A stretch of DNA of 64,000 nucleotides from Armillaria gallica (GCA_037576215.1 JBANDB010000007.1:2511001-2575000), one strand, 5' to 3'; numbered from the stretch's first letter, positions 43,698 to 56,700 are shown. Translations and numbers: made by a program. The notes: a model not told the origin generated them from the sequence alone.

Positions 43698-44880
43698 ATG
43701 GACATCCACATTCTTTCCGGTTCCTTCACCTCGTTCTCTCTCTTCCTCCTCGCCTTCTCCCCGCTCAACCGCTCGCTCCGGCTTCTTCGCACCGTGCCCG
43801 TCGTCGGCCCGCACCAGTACATCGCACAGACCCCTCAGGCCGTGTACGCGACGACATGGACGGTTCCACCGGCCCTGCACGCGTGGACCCTTCGCACTTT
43901 GGCAGTACTCCCATAACGGCAACGTCGTCCTGTATCACAATCCTTGACTCTCACGCGTATTCCATGGGTGGGCCCACAGGAGAGATTCACGTACTTGATC
44001 CTGCAACCGGAGAAACAAAGAATAAAAGAGATTCCGTTCGTCGAATCCGGAAAGCTGGATGAAGCTGATAAGACAAGGAAAGCACTGAGGTACGGTTCTC
44101 ATGCGATAGAGTTCACTGCAGACGGAAACTATGGGTTTGTTCCTGTTCTCGGGACAGAAGAGATCCATGTCATCAAGAGAGGTACCAACGGGACGCTTGA
44201 ACGCGTAGCGAAAGCCAAGGGTCATGCGAGAGACGGTCCACGACACGTTAAAGTCCACCCGAACGGAGAGATTGTTTACTGCGTAACCGAACATAGTATG
44301 TTTTCTAACTTTATCAAAAAACGGAATGCTTGAGATGCGTACAGGCAACAAACTAGACGTATGCACCTTCAATACAACACCTACGCCATCTTTCAAGCTC
44401 GTCTCTTCGCAGCCCCTCTACGCTTCCGGTTCAGCCCATTCCTACAGGGGTGACACGCTGCTACTTGCACCTTCAGCTAACCAAATATTCGCGACCACTC
44501 GTGGAGCACCTCGACCCGGGATACATCTCTGTATTTTCTCTCTCCTCATCCGGTCTGCTTAGCGGCCAAGTTGAGTACTACGAGACCCCCACCTCAGGAG
44601 GGAAAGCCCATGCTATCGACTTGCTCTCGAAGACGTCCTCCACCGTGGACCAGGACCCAGCCGAGCCGGTATGGATAGTCTTGACAGACGATGACCCGTG
44701 CACGCAGACGCCTAAATCCTGTGCGAGTGTAAGAATACTCGAGTGAGACGGCTAGGGATACAGGCGTGATACGCGAAGTCGCGGCGTACACTGGGACAGA
44801 GATGCAAGGTGGGAGCTATGCGGTTTTCTTGCGCGCACATGCAGATGTCGAGGCGGTGGTGCGGCACGATGAACTATAGA
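43698..44880 (+). pseudogene. Carboxymuconate-cyclase-like lactonase (seven-bladed propeller), pseudogene
   Basis: Pieces match the fungal carboxy-cis,cis-muconate cyclase/6-phosphogluconolactonase-like family: MDIHILSGSFTSF at the start, then GGPTGEIHVLDPATG, ADKTRKALRYGSHAIEFT, DGPRHVKVHPNGEIVYCVTEH, YRGDTLLLAPSANQIFATTRG, YISVFSLSSSG, PTSGGKAHAID and WIVLTDDDP. A GT-AG intron at about 44,297-44,342 is plausible. Frame changes near 43,850, 43,990 and 44,515, and stops at ILE-TGA-DG, interrupt it. The family hydrolyses or lactonises intermediates of aromatic catabolism in the cytosol. This copy appears inactive and is unrelated to the surrounding duplications. Confidence 0.75.
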
Positions 44881-44962
44881 GTGACCAATGGTGTTCTGAC
44901 CAATTGCTCGTTCGATTTCGAACTTGGTGGAACTCAGTTAATCCCCTTCGTTGCATAAGGGC

Positions 44963-44988
44963 CGAGAGAATGCGGTAGCATTCTCTCG
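44963..44988. repeat. Perfect 11-bp inverted repeat (stem-loop)
   Basis: CGAGAGAATGC and GCATTCTCTCG flank a GGTA loop. It lies about 80 bp past the lactonase pseudogene, near the boundary where cassette 3 begins. Function is unknown. Confidence 0.7.
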
Positions 44989-45133
44989 CTAGACTAGATT
45001 AGACTGCGCTGTTTATTTGACGCTTAAAAAGAGTGGTTTTGTAAACTCATTTCCAAAGGAGATCCAGACTCTAAGTGACGCGCTTAACGCTACCAGGATC
45101 AATGATTCTCTTTGACCTCTCTGTTTCCAATGC

Positions 45134-45224
45134 AAAAACACTGATCTTGTTCAACTTTCTTCGTATCTCTCGTGTTCGGACTCGAACCGAGGCGCACCGA
45201 CCATACCAAAATACCATCAGAGAG
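45134..45224 (-). ncRNA. tRNA-like sequence, delta type, cassette 3
   Basis: On the minus strand it starts CTCTCTGATGGTATTTTGG. The B-box is GGTTCGAGTCC and a T5 run lies at 45,138-45,134. No G-rich hairpin is present. Confidence 0.35.
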
Positions 45225-45397
45225 TTAGCATTCACGTCCGCTGACATCACATATGCAAGCAACGGGAGACGGGACCTGTGCATGAATGTTTGAACGTCCA
45301 AAGCAGTTAAATTTGAGTGCTTGAACCCGAAACTGGTGTGTTGGAAGAATGACTTTGCGATACGTCAGTTGATGAGCAATTATGAACGAAAGGGAAC

Positions 45398-45499
45398 AAA
45401 ACACAACATGTCACACTCTCCAGCGATATCTCTCTTGCTGGGAATCGAACCCAACACGAGAAAGCCGTGTATGCACTTCCCCGGTACGCCATCAGAGAG
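45398..45499 (-). ncRNA. tRNA-like sequence, epsilon type, cassette 3
   Basis: This is the best tRNA-like fold in the window. It has paired CTCTCT/AGAGAG ends, A-box-like TGGCGTACCGG, a five-pair anticodon-like stem ACACG/CGTGT around a 7-nt loop, and the T-arm TTGGG-TTCGATT-CCCAG. The variable region is missing and position 33 is C, so it is not a normal tRNA. A T4 run lies at 45,401-45,398. Confidence 0.45.
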
Positions 45500-45700
45500 T
45501 TACTAAGGTCATAACGGGTCTTAGTTTGAGCTGTCCTGAGAAGCGGGAGCGTGCTTACTAGAGTCGAAGATGGATCGGAAACCTGAGGACGAAACGAATA
45601 ATGAGAATCTGGTATGGCAGATAAATAAGTCAGCTAGTTGTGTCAGGACTCAGGAAGAAAGAGAAAACCTGTACAAGGCATTGACGTGGGACTTCCAAGC

Positions 45701-45818
45701 AAAAAAGTCTCGCAACGCACACCCTCCCGTCTTTGGGAGGGCGCGCGCTCCGATCTCTCTGGCTGGGAGTCGAACCCAACCTTTGCAGCCCGCGTTTCAC
45801 CGATATGCCAACAGAGAG
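45701..45818 (-). ncRNA. tRNA-like/hairpin unit, alpha type, cassette 3
   Basis: CTCTCTG/CAGAGAG ends pair fully. The A-box-like TGGCATATCGG and B-box GGTTCGACTCCC are present. The CCCTCCC-AAAGAC-GGGAGGG hairpin and a T6 run (45,706-45,701) follow. The upstream motif TTCGTTTATGTATATGGA starts at 45,861, about 45 bp away. It is the most complete alpha copy. Confidence 0.55.
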
Positions 45819-46390
45819 CTGAGTACACCCAGTGTCGCCGGTCCTATATCGCCGTGATGGTTCGTTTATGTATATGGATCCTAGACCACATCTGCGAAGT
45901 ACATGACTCGCGAGTGTTGTGGGTATCGTGCCACCTTCAGTTCCGCATATTGTTAGAAGGAGGATATATCTACAGGTTATTTGCGTCACATAGAATTCGA
46001 CAGGTGTGAGGACTACGATAGAAACGAGTCGCGGGGAACCACCGAGGACGAGGGCTTGCCCGTAGTCAGTCTTCCCAAAGACCAGAACATAAGAAGCCTG
46101 AGGCAAAAGGCTTCACAAGGCACGCATTCCCACACTGAGGAGGGCGTGTGTTGCCAGTTTTCTCTCTTCCACTCTTCACCAATGGCCTCGGCAAGGTGTC
46201 CACAAACGGTTTACATTTGCCAGAAGTGGGAACCTGCATACTCGATTCGAAGAGGGACTGGAATCCACAAGAAGAAGGAGAATCTGTAAGGTTACCCTGG
46301 CGGATAAATGAACTGAACTAGAATTGACATTGAAAAAACTCACGGTCCAAGGGTTTACGTTGAATCTAAGAGGAAGTGACCCCTCCAAGC

Positions 46391-46497
46391 AAAAACTCGC
46401 GTAACGCACACCCTCCCATCCTTGGGAGGGCGCGCGCTCCGATCTCTCTGGCTGGGAGTTGAACCCAGCCTTTGTAGCCCGATATGCCAACAGAGAG
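46391..46497 (-). ncRNA. tRNA-like/hairpin unit, second alpha copy, cassette 3
   Basis: The ends CTCTCTG/CAGAGAG, A-box-like TGGCATATCGG, B-box GGTTCAACTCCC, CCCTCCC/GGGAGGG hairpin and T5 run (46,395-46,391) are kept. It lacks about 10 nt of the D-loop region compared with the first copy. The upstream motif TTCGTTTATGTAAATCGA is 44 bp away. Confidence 0.5.
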
Positions 46498-46829
46498 CTG
46501 GGTATATCCAGTGTCGCTGGTCCCATTTCGCCGTGGCGATTCGTTTATGTAAATCGATCCGTGTCTGCGAAGTACATGCCACCTCGGGAGTCTGTAGGGT
46601 ATATCTCGAACCGATGCTCTAAAGCCAGAGTCATCTTCGTTTGAAGAAAGCGCTGCATATTGTTAGCAGATGGAAAATGAATAGAGGCCATTTGCGTCAC
46701 ACGAGAAATCGACAGGTGTGAAGCCGATGATGGAAATGAGTCGGGAGGTTCAGAAAGGACCACTGAATACGAGGGCTGGCCCGAGATTACGGGGGTAGTC
46801 ACCAAACGCCAGAACGGAAGAAGCATGAA

Positions 46830-46964
46830 GTAAACAGTTTCACAACACACGCCTGCCCACAATGCCCCATATTGAGTAATGTGTGTGTTGCGACCTCTCC
46901 TGCAGGGAATTGAACCCAGCTATGGGAAGCGATGCAGCCGCTTCTCCGATAAGCCAAAAGAGAG
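46830..46964 (-). ncRNA. tRNA-like unit, beta type, cassette 3 (degenerate)
   Basis: The arm GAAGCG...CGCTTC and B-box GGTTCAATTCCC are present. The A-box is altered (TGGCTTATCGG) and the T-run is reduced to three. Confidence 0.35.
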
Positions 46965-47234
46965 TTACTGGGGGACGTACAAGGGATTGTATCATATCAT
47001 GTATGCAAAGAGACGCCGGACGTTGAGGCTGGTACCATGAAGTTTGCAAATCCGAAGAGAATCGGAGCGAAAAAAAGAAGGACGACGCTCCCTGAAAGAA
47101 AAAAAGGGGTGAGATGAGCTGGATGAACGCAAAACGAAGAGATGAAACTTACTCATTCAAGATGACAGCTCAATACCTCTTGAAAGAATCAAACGTATGG
47201 GACCGGAGCCAGTTCTGCCTCAAGGAGTTTGGAC

Positions 47235-47356
47235 AAAAACAATGCGCAACGCACGCACTCCCTTCTTAGGGAGGGCGCGGGCTGCGATCTCTCTTGCTGG
47301 GACTCGAACCAGCCTGCGAAACGAATGATACACGTCGCCGATATGCCAATAGAGAG
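47235..47356 (-). ncRNA. tRNA-like/hairpin unit, gamma type, cassette 3
   Basis: The ends CTCTCT/AGAGAG pair. The A-box-like TGGCATATCGG and B-box GGTTCGAGTCCC are present. The CCCTCCCTAAGAAGGGAG hairpin and T5 run (47,239-47,235) follow. The upstream motif TTGTTTATGTAAATGGG is 37-38 bp away. Confidence 0.5.
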
Positions 47357-47409
47357 CTGACAACAGGCAGCTTCGTTGGCATTAAGATGTCATTGTTTAT
47401 GTAAATGGG

Positions 47410-49122
47410 TATCAGAGCAAACTGAGATGGACGTTGTGCTCTAGGCGCGGGGCGTGCAGTCGAGTCGATATGAAAGAGTGACGATGAGTCGAGGGAAGGA
47501 TGGAAATAGCCGTCGAGAAGGTAGTCCGCAACGGTACTTCATTCAAAAGCGAGGGTCCACGAATGGAACGAGAATCTCGAGAGAGCTCTTGGATTGGGTG
47601 ATGCAGATTCAAACAAATGCCGTCGATGTCGGATAGCCTTGCGCAGCCAACTGGACACAGGGATGGGGAGAGAGAGCGACGTAACGTTTCGAAGCATGTC
47701 CAGAAGATTTGTACATACACGGATGTCGGGCTTTCGTACATCGTCTGAGCGAGGAAAGGTGATGGAAAGGAATGATGATGATCTGTGGCGTCTGAGGCCT
47801 GAGGCTTGGTGGAGGTTTGGGGGAATCTGGGACACGGTCTGGCTCCATGCGCCACTCCGGGCGCATTGCTCGAAAATCCTGAAAAAGCGAGTCTGATAAA
47901 GGCTGCACCCTTCGTCCCAAAGATGGTTATACAGGTCACCCAAGAAGGAGTAGGCGCCTGTTTTTTCGTTCCCTGCACATCAGTCACAGCTAGTGGGTCC
48001 AACTGCGAGGTTCCTACAGCCCTGCTTCTCCAGATCCTCCTGTACCTCCTCTCGCCCCTTGAAATGCCATATGCGGATGTATGGGTGGATAGCAATTTTG
48101 AGGAGATCGTTATTGGCAGTAAGATCGAGGTTTGTTCGTGGAAGGGAGATATAGCCACACATGTACAGTCGCCGGTAAATTATCGGTCTCACAGAATCCT
48201 ATACGAGAAGCCTAGTCGATGTGATAGGCGAGCGAGTTGGGTGGGTGCCGGGCGGGGAAGCTGGCAGCACGACGTGTTGATTTCACTAGATAGAATCAGC
48301 TATCAGAGAGAGATTCATTTTCCGTCGCAGGAAAGGCGATAATCTGCATACGCACGTTAATCAAACATGGATGAAAAGATCCTGACGGACACGAAGTCCT
48401 GTATAAAGTTGTCGAGGTGTCAACCGGAGCGCCCACGGAATATGAGTGTGCACGTCCAAGCTGCGAGTATTATGGTCTCACAAACGGGAGCGTTGAGACA
48501 GCCGAGAGGTGGTAAACATACAGAGGTCGCTAGTGGTGGTCGATGTGCGGATACCAGTGTATGGTCCGGAGTCCGAGTGAGATGTCGACCGTGGGAACAG
48601 CTTTTGCCATCCTCTTAGCACATCACTGGCGCCCTCGTAAACCCACATAAACCGACGATGATTTCCTTCCACCCTTCCGACAATAGACCCCATTGAAATG
48701 TACCTCCCTGCCGGCCCTCTCTGGAGTACAATTTACACGGAGCCTTCGACAAGATTTTGTGGCACATGGAAGAGCAACTCGGATAGCGAGACTATTACTG
48801 CCGGCTCCCTCGTTAACGTCGGCGTCGGCGATATTGGGTTTATCAGACACGGCTGCCCAAGTCACTCTGAGTCAGAGCGAGTGCGGACCATCGAGCTACT
48901 CATGGCTCTGTCGCGCATAGATGCTTCTGGGTGCGTTATTCATTCTCAGGCGCTGTTGAGACAATCTTTACCATGCATCGCATGTGCATCTATCTAGCAC
49001 GCACTGTCAGCTCAGCTCAGCGTAACCTTGTTGACGCTCGCCCCAATTCATGTTGCATCTGCGACAAATGCTCTTCGGCTCACGAGCTATGATCCTTCCC
49101 ATAGACCAGGATCACTGAAGCC
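47410..49122. other. Duplicated non-coding segment, cassette 3
   Basis: No supported gene. A minus-strand frame at 47,412-48,158 (248 codons) is the longest, but its relatives in the other three cassettes are broken at different places, so it is treated as incidental. Confidence 0.5.
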
Positions 49123-49300
49123 ATGGCTCAGTACTTCTGCGACCCATATGAAAGAGCATTTGAACGTGAGTGCGTCGTTGGTTCACTGGCGTATTTTCAG
49201 TGACCCATTTCTAGGCGGCTTGTATTCGTTTTATCATGGTTCCTCCTTCCGTTAACCTTCGTTTCCGTATCCGCCCGTCCGCTCGACAGCCCATCCCAAA
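49123..49300 (+). pseudogene. 5' end of a small membrane-protein gene, copy 3
   Basis: Exon 1 is ATG GCT CAG TAC ... at 49,123-49,165 (MAQYFCDPYERAFE), then a GT-AG intron at 49,166-49,214, then exon 2 with a hydrophobic segment (LVFVLSWFLLPLTFVSVS). A 5-bp deletion at the end of exon 1 shifts the phase relative to copy 4. No later exons are recognised. Confidence 0.45.
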
Positions 49301-52300
49301 GTAGAACACACCATCATCGACCATAGTCACCTTGCCACTGGACGCCACCATCGACCATCATAGACTTGCGAAAAAACTACCATGAGGACTTCGTTCTTTT
49401 TGGAAACCAGCGACTATCCGCTCATCTTGCTGGACAGCGACCACCGAGTACGTGCCATTTCTGGTACACAACTCCAGAGGCGACGATGGCGTCGCCAGTT
49501 CAAGGAAAAGACGCGTCCTGTGTATGCCTACCCTCGGCAACATCTTCGAGTGATTCTCCTAAAAGCTCTGCACCACTTTGGTCTTTGCGAACATGTGTAG
49601 CCATAACTGTTGCTTCGCAGACGTTTTCTGCAAGCGGGAGAGTGGTGTTGATCCTCTGCATAATCGAGCGTTGTGGGTGCATAAGTCCCCATCGAAGTGC
49701 GTATCCTATTCTCTTAAAGTGCCCCGCTCTGTTTGATTGGTAGATTTAGGTGCGCGGACATGTCTTTTACGTGCAGCTATGAATGCAGACGACGATTTCA
49801 GCCTAGACGGGCCTTAAATTTTGAAGAGAAGTTCCGCTGGTAAGTCTCAGTATGGTCTACTACTTGGTTATTCACTAACAGCCCGTTAAGGTTTCCACGG
49901 AGTTCACATCAAAATCCAATCGGCAGGCGTCCCGCACGGCTCTTGATTGGGACGGGTCAGTCTGGAACCGGTTCAAGCCTGCATCACCAGTGCGAGGCCT
50001 CCAAGTTCCCGCTGTGCCTCTTTGCCAACCTTGAAACTGCATCGCCGAGCCTTCAAGCCAGAAGTTCGCTCCTGCACTCGGAGTAGCCTGCGAAATCATT
50101 GCTTTTTGATATCGTGCACCCAAGTTTTGCGGTATTTTTCCGTCCGCTGCCATAACTCTGCTCTCTACTAGAAGGCGAATCCTAGATGTCCAGGATGACG
50201 ACTTGGATCAAGGGATCTTCCTCGACGTCCTGAAGCATGGCGATGCCTGCATTGTAGTCATGCCTGTTCACCTCTGCATCTCGGAGTTTCTTCAACATCG
50301 TGATAATCTCCCTCGCCATTTCTCTTCGTTGGCTTCCATATCACCTTATTCTTTGCGAGCGAGAGTCGTCCCGACCTTGTCTGTCAAGTTCCGGCTCTTT
50401 TCCGTCCCTCCTTACTTCGTGACCTGTCAGTCCGCTTCGGCATCCTACTTCGAAGTCATTATCATCTGGAATTTCAGGGAGCTGCGTCAGCTTTGACTGA
50501 TGGAGCTGTTGCTTTGTCTCCAGACTGTGGGACATCTCCAAATCGTGATACTCGGGGTCTTGGCGTGGGGCATCGAGCTTACAAGAGACGGGAATCATTT
50601 GGACGGCGGTCGTAATTCCCACTCGACACGACGCACGATGGCTTGCCTCGAGGAAGGAGATGTGGCTCGGTATATCTTTCTGGACTATGGGCTGACGCGG
50701 CAGGAATACTCGCATCCAGGTACGTTAACTTGTTGATTCTCGAGCTCACATATGTTTTGCTACCAGATTTTGGCACCTTTAACATGTTGTTTTTGACCCC
50801 GACGAGTTCGATGAATAAGACATCGTCACAGGAATAGATCTGTCAGTCATAGTGGTCTGCCGGAGATGTAAGGCAGCGCTCAGAGTGAATTTGGATCCAT
50901 ACTGTGTCTGTTTCTTAGGCAAAATGATACCAGCACAATGATATTATTTCATAGTGCTTGTGGTGCGTGAGTAGCGCTCAAAGATGATGCGTTCATGAGA
51001 TACAACTTTTCCCATGCCCTTTCACAGTGAAGGCCCTGTGTTATAAAGGAACCGCTGCACGACACGGATTCACAAGAAATGTCCGAGTCATTTTGGCGTC
51101 GCAAGTTATATATATGATGGGTAAAAATGTCGCACGCTCAGGGTTTCTGACCTCTTGTGGATCGGACTCAATGGACGGCCACGCACCGTCTCGCTGTCCG
51201 TTATACCACAAGGGCTTGGAATCACATTGTTAATATCAAGTATATGGTCCACGACGTACCGTACTACTACGAGCTCGGCGCCAGACTCTGGAGGAGATGA
51301 ACTTGTTGGAAAGCGAGTAATGTAGACATGCGAGGACAAAGCTACAATAAGTAGCGTGAGCTCTGAAGAGGGCATATCTGGCGATTCCTCTGACTGGGGA
51401 TAGGGCCTTGCTATTCCACATAGGCGCTTCACTCGTACACAGAGAATCAAGAATGGGCTCGCCGTCATATCAGTTGCCAGACGTTGTTCGTCGTTTAGGT
51501 AAACTGAGATACGGGCAACATCACACAGAGCAGAGAGTAGATCTTACCAATGCATATCCAGGGAGGTCGTAGAAAAATCGTCGTGTTTGAACCTTAGGGA
51601 GAGGGAGAAAGCGAACACTACGATCGTCGATGTAGTGTCGTGGTCCAGATGCGCTGCTCTCCTTGTAGAGAACGTTTACATTTAGGGAAATATGGATATA
51701 TATAGATATAAATGAGTGTTCCAACTGCCGAGTAACAGAAAAAACCCACAGACGAAGTTGGTCATTCACGGAGAGGCGAATCGGGCGCGCGGACCGGATA
51801 AACCCGGGCTTCCTTTCCAACTCACCTTGGCCTTGCCTTTTCCATTCTCTGCCATAACGCTTTCTCAGCTTGCATTCAATGGCAAGTCAGCCTCCGCTGT
51901 ACATTTACGTTATATGGACCGTCGATACTGTCCAAAGACTCGCTGGAGAATAACTGGCGCACATTCAAATTTGTATCGCTAGAGCGAGGGCAAGGTTCTT
52001 TCCTCCGTTCTGACACCGTACTACGCTCAAGATAATGATGTACGAACCCCGCTATTCTGATAACAATACTGTTCTTTTAACGCGTTTGCAGATTCCTTTT
52101 CGGCTCGTGTTTTGAAGACGCAAAACCCTTTATCTCGTCATATACCAACACCACCTGCCTTGCGCTTCATATGACTTCCGCAAATCCGTATTTCTCTGTT
52201 GTATTTGTCAGTCAGGCGTTTCTCGCTTCCAGTCTCTTCTATTCTTCCACTTTTCATCGATGGCTTTTGCAAGATTCTCGTGGAATCGCTTGCATATTGG

Positions 52301-52780
52301 CCATCGTCTCCGAAGAGTTGGACTCCTCTCTTTGCTTCAATCGCGTGTAGCCTTCCTTTGCCATATGCCCGTATCTGACCTAAATTGAAGGAGAAAACGA
52401 TGTAGCTGCGAGACTTGGCCTGGAAAGCAATACGGCAAAGGTGAGTATAAATAAGCTGGATTCAATACAAACACGTTTGGCGCTTAAAAACGGACAGGCG
52501 ATAAATTGCCGACGCTCAAGGACGTGAAAAGCAGAACCTACTACAACTGGACGACCGCGCGACTGACTGTACTCTGCCTGCCAGTTATACACGCGATTCG
52601 GTGCTTCTGCGAAAAACGACATCAGTCATTATATACCAAGATAGTATGGATCTCAACACATAAGACCTTGCAATATGGCAATAGAACCAGTCCCTTTTCC
52701 TGCAAAGATCTCAGATAAATCAGTACAGTCCTCAAGACGATGATGGCGTCTATCCCTTCATAACGTAAGTAGTCCTCGAA
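49301..52780. other. Duplicated and unassigned spacer, cassette 3
   Basis: No supported gene. 50,165-50,745 is related to 28,070-28,765. Degenerate tRNA-like stretches lie at 51,150-51,230 (CCTTGTGGTATAACGG, minus) and about 51,370-51,440, with GTCGTTTAGGTAAACTGA at 51,493. GGACCGGAT box copy 5 is at 51,789-51,808. The rest parallels 29,640-30,760. Confidence 0.5.
51789..51808. repeat. GGACCGGAT box, copy 5
   Basis: GCGGACCGGATAAACCCGGG; same family as 23,427. Confidence 0.6.
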
Positions 52781-52899
52781 ATGCTACGCGAGATGAATAC
52801 TGAGATGCTCTTTCGCAGTGGTAGCGGAAGTTGGGAACATAATGCACCATGTTTTGTTCTCATACCACCTTTCTCTGCGTGGCAGCTGAAAGTTCACAA

Positions 52900-53080
52900 A
52901 GGCGAAGAACTTTTTCTTGTCGTAATCCACGTCTTACGCCAGGCAGAATACGAATTCTTGATTGGTATCTGTCTGATCTTGAGCACGAACCCGATATTCA
53001 GTTCTTTTCACCGGTTCTTCGGACGATTGAGCTAGATCACCCGGCATCTATAGTTAGCTCAAATTACGCAAAACGCTAAC
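52900..53080 (+). pseudogene. Conserved fragment upstream of NLR-C, unknown protein
   Basis: This is the plus-strand counterpart of 30,766-30,935 (RTIELDHPASIVSSNYAKR). It is not recognised. It sits about 700 bp upstream of NLR-C, as the other copy does before NLR-B. Confidence 0.4.
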
Positions 53081-53769
53081 AGTAGTTGTGGCTATGGGTG
53101 ATGGTGTCACGAAAGTTAATCCCCCTTCAGGACAACGTCCTCTCCGCGCTTCCTAACTGTCTATACACGGAGCTCCTCGATACCCCTCGATTTGGCTCAT
53201 GAACTCTTCGAATGGCCGTGAGCGAGTGTTCATCCTAGCTGAACCTAATTGGACGCTAATCAATGGCTTCTAAATTCATAGTCCCGGGCCTTCCTTCGAA
53301 CTGCTGTGCCTAATGCTCGCGAAGTAACTGAAATGACAAGGCTCTGTCGTAACAGTAGACCGCCTAGGATAGCCAGGATCTTCAGAGTCTGGGTTGGGAA
53401 TTTATGCATCCTTGCTTGGTGCTATCTAGACCCAACATGTGCCGTGGTTCGCTTCATCTTGCGACTACGTCTGCGGACCATTGAGCCATGACTATGGTGT
53501 ATCTTTTCTCGACAGTGACACATTGGTTACAGCATACAGCATCTTCGTAACCGAAGCAGCTGGAAACCTGTACATTTCCGAGCCGAAGCCATGATGCTGT
53601 ACGACACGCATCCGCCACGTGGTATACATCTATACAGTACCTGCTCTTCCACTTCATCCCCCACCACCATTGTCGAATATGAGCACCGAGATAAACAAAT
53701 GGTGAGCTCCCTTCATCACGGTTTGTAGAAACATTTGTGCTTATGAAATAGCAGGTATCGCTTTCGTCG

Positions 53770-56700
53770 GATCAGAGGTACAGGCACTTCTACTTTCGCA
53801 TTTGCGGTCTTCTCGCTAAGCGCTCTTATTGGCTAGCTATAGAGTTACTCAATATACTCCCGACATCGGACAAACGTTTCTACCGTCTCAAGCTCTTTGT
53901 AGGAGATACAACACTCAAGAAGACTGATACGTTCAAACTGGAGAAAAAAGTACTGGAGAGAGACCCGACTCGGATACCTAAATGGACGGTAGATCTTGAT
54001 CTGTAAGGGTGCCAACATATTTCTTGAGTCCTAGCTCATCACATATCCAGGAGCAACTTCAATGAATCTGAGAGTTTTCAGGTGGACGTATACCACCGTC
54101 GGGACAAGGGAGATTATCGATGCTTCGGTTTTTGTCGAGCATCAATTCGGGATGTTTTGATCGGCAGAACGGACAGTGAGTGTTTGTAATCTCAGTTGGC
54201 TTTCAGTATCTAACAGATTGCTGCCAGTTATCGTCATGTCCATTAGTAGTAACTCTCCCTGCCCCAACGTCTCTTTGAAGATCTTCAGGGAAGGTGCCTC
54301 TGACTATTCTTCGATCACACATCCAGCAAGCGAAGACCAAGACATGTCAGCCGCACCCCAGAGCGGCCCATGGAATACTGTGGATCCCGAAAGTCAGGAT
54401 ATATCAGACTTGTCCGGTCTGCAATCCGAGGAAATCTCTGCGAGGTCGGTGGAAGATGATTGGGCAACAGCAGGAAAGGTCATCGAGAACACCGCAAAGC
54501 CTAATGAACCCTTGGAATGGATCTCGAAATTGATCGATGGTATTGATACTGTGGAGAACGTGATTGATGCATTCAAGGACGTGAGCACGTTCCTTGCGAT
54601 CAAATTCTAGGTTCTAATTGATCATTGCCAGCTACACCCCGCTGCTTCAATAGCGTGGGGCATCATTTCCTCTTGTGTTAATGTAACTACCAGCCTTGTT
54701 GGAATCAGGATGACCAGCTGACCAAACTTTTTCGGATAGATCTTGAAGCAGCAGACAGAACAAGATAAAACCGTACTCCGACTGTACGAGGCTATGATCA
54801 CGACCTACAAGGAGGCGAGCGACGACCGCTTGCTGTGGCACCGAAAGCAGCTGAAGCCGATCTACGAATCATTGTTCCAGACCACAAACGAGTGCGGGAT
54901 GCTCATCAAGAGATATACCAAAAAAAACCGCTTCGGTGTGTCCATTGTTCATGCTTAAAACAGTGATATCTGAGACCTATTTTAGAGTGCTTATTTTCGC
55001 CAAATGTGACACAGAAAGCAGAAGAATTCATTCAAGGGTTTGCAAATTTGCGGGAGCAGTTGGATTCAGGTGTAGCAAAGGACGCGCTTGTCGTGACATT
55101 GGGCGTCAGAGCCAATGTTGATATACTTGGTACGTCCCTTCAATTTGCTCAAAAACGTGATCTAAACCCAATCCGAGTAGCTATGAGGACATTGCTCCAG
55201 GAACTAAAGGGCGAGCGGGAACTTGGTCCCAAATCGACATGTATGCCCGGTACACGCGTGGAAACCATCAACTACTTGTTGACATGGATTGGAGAATACG
55301 ATGATGGCATCCTTTGGTGTAGTGGTCTGGCGGGGACGGGCAAAAGTGCACTTGTCGGCACCCTCCATAAACTTCTCTCCTTTCAAATGAGCGGCCGTAG
55401 TCACCTTGCGGCGTTCATTCGTTATGACAGGACAATGTACCGGCACTTGTCAGAACTCATCACATCCATTGCCTACTCTTTGGGCATGTTCGATCAGCGC
55501 ATAGGCAACGCCATCGCTAAGGCTTTGGCTGCATGCCGCGCCGCAGCTAACATGCCAGCATCCGAAGCACGTAGCCAATTTCGACTGCTCTTGCAGGAGC
55601 CATTGGAGACAATTCCGGAATTACAAGATGAAGGGCCATTGGTCGTCATCATTGATGGTCTTGATGAAAGTGATGTGTCGAAAGAGTTGCTGGAAGTACT
55701 TGCGGATGGGTTTGGGCCCAAACTACCATTCATGCGGCTCATAGTCTCTAGTCAGCCCGAGGAAAGGATTTCTCGTGTTTTTAAGCATCACCAGAAAGTC
55801 CATTGCTTTCCGCTGGATACCTCCTCAGATGAGGTGAAACATGATATACGGCACTTCATCCAGCAAAGGTTTGCCAGCATCGAAGACAAGGGTGTCTGGG
55901 GCAGATACAACGAGCAAGATGTTGTCACTCTGTTGGCTGAGCGGGCGAGCGGGTTGTTCATATGGGCAGCCACAGTGTGTTCGTTCCTGTGCGATTTTCC
56001 TGGCTCCAAGAGGCTTGAGGTGTTACTTGAAACTACGATTCCAGCAGATGCAATGGCCGCCCTGATGACGCTATATCAAACCGCACTGGAGACCATCGTG
56101 TCAGAAGTATCCGGAACAAAGGAAGATATCCGACGATGCATTCGTGCAGTATTAGGCACTCTGATTGTTCGCAAGCACAAGATGACAGTGTCTATGCTTG
56201 CTGAGCTTGTTCTGCATGAAGGAGACCCTTCAGCACAGCTCATTGTTGCCAAATTAGGAAGTGTAGTACAAGAGAAATCTGGGAGCCTGGAGCTTATACA
56301 CAAATCATTTGATGATTTTCTCCGGGATCATAGCAGATGCGGGGATGGATGGTTTATTGATGTCAAGGAGCAAGAAAAGGAGCTTGCTCGGGGGTGTGTG
56401 TCATTTTTGACGATGCTTTCGGAGAAATGGATGCCACGTACCGAAGAGGATCAGGACCGGTTTTTTGAAATAATCTTTATGGACTCCACTGAGTGGGAGG
56501 GGATTCAGGAGAGTGCAAGGACTCAAGACTATGTTGTACTGTCTGAGGGCACAGAGTATGCTGTGAATGTTTTAGACTGGCATCACGATGCATTCATTGA
56601 GCTTGGGGTCGACACTTACCGTGCCTTGTTTGAGCATCACTTCTTGCTCTGGTACACATTTTGCATGGCAGTCGGAACACACAGCGATGGGCACCCCTTC

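Noticed and set aside
45398..45499. Ordinary tRNA gene (Lys- or Glu-like anticodon)
   Set aside because: The fold lacks a variable region, position 33 is C rather than T, and copies are many and degenerate. It was kept as tRNA-like only.
47412..48158. 248-codon minus-strand frame as a gene
   Set aside because: The homologous DNA in the other three cassettes is broken at different places with no shared protein pattern.
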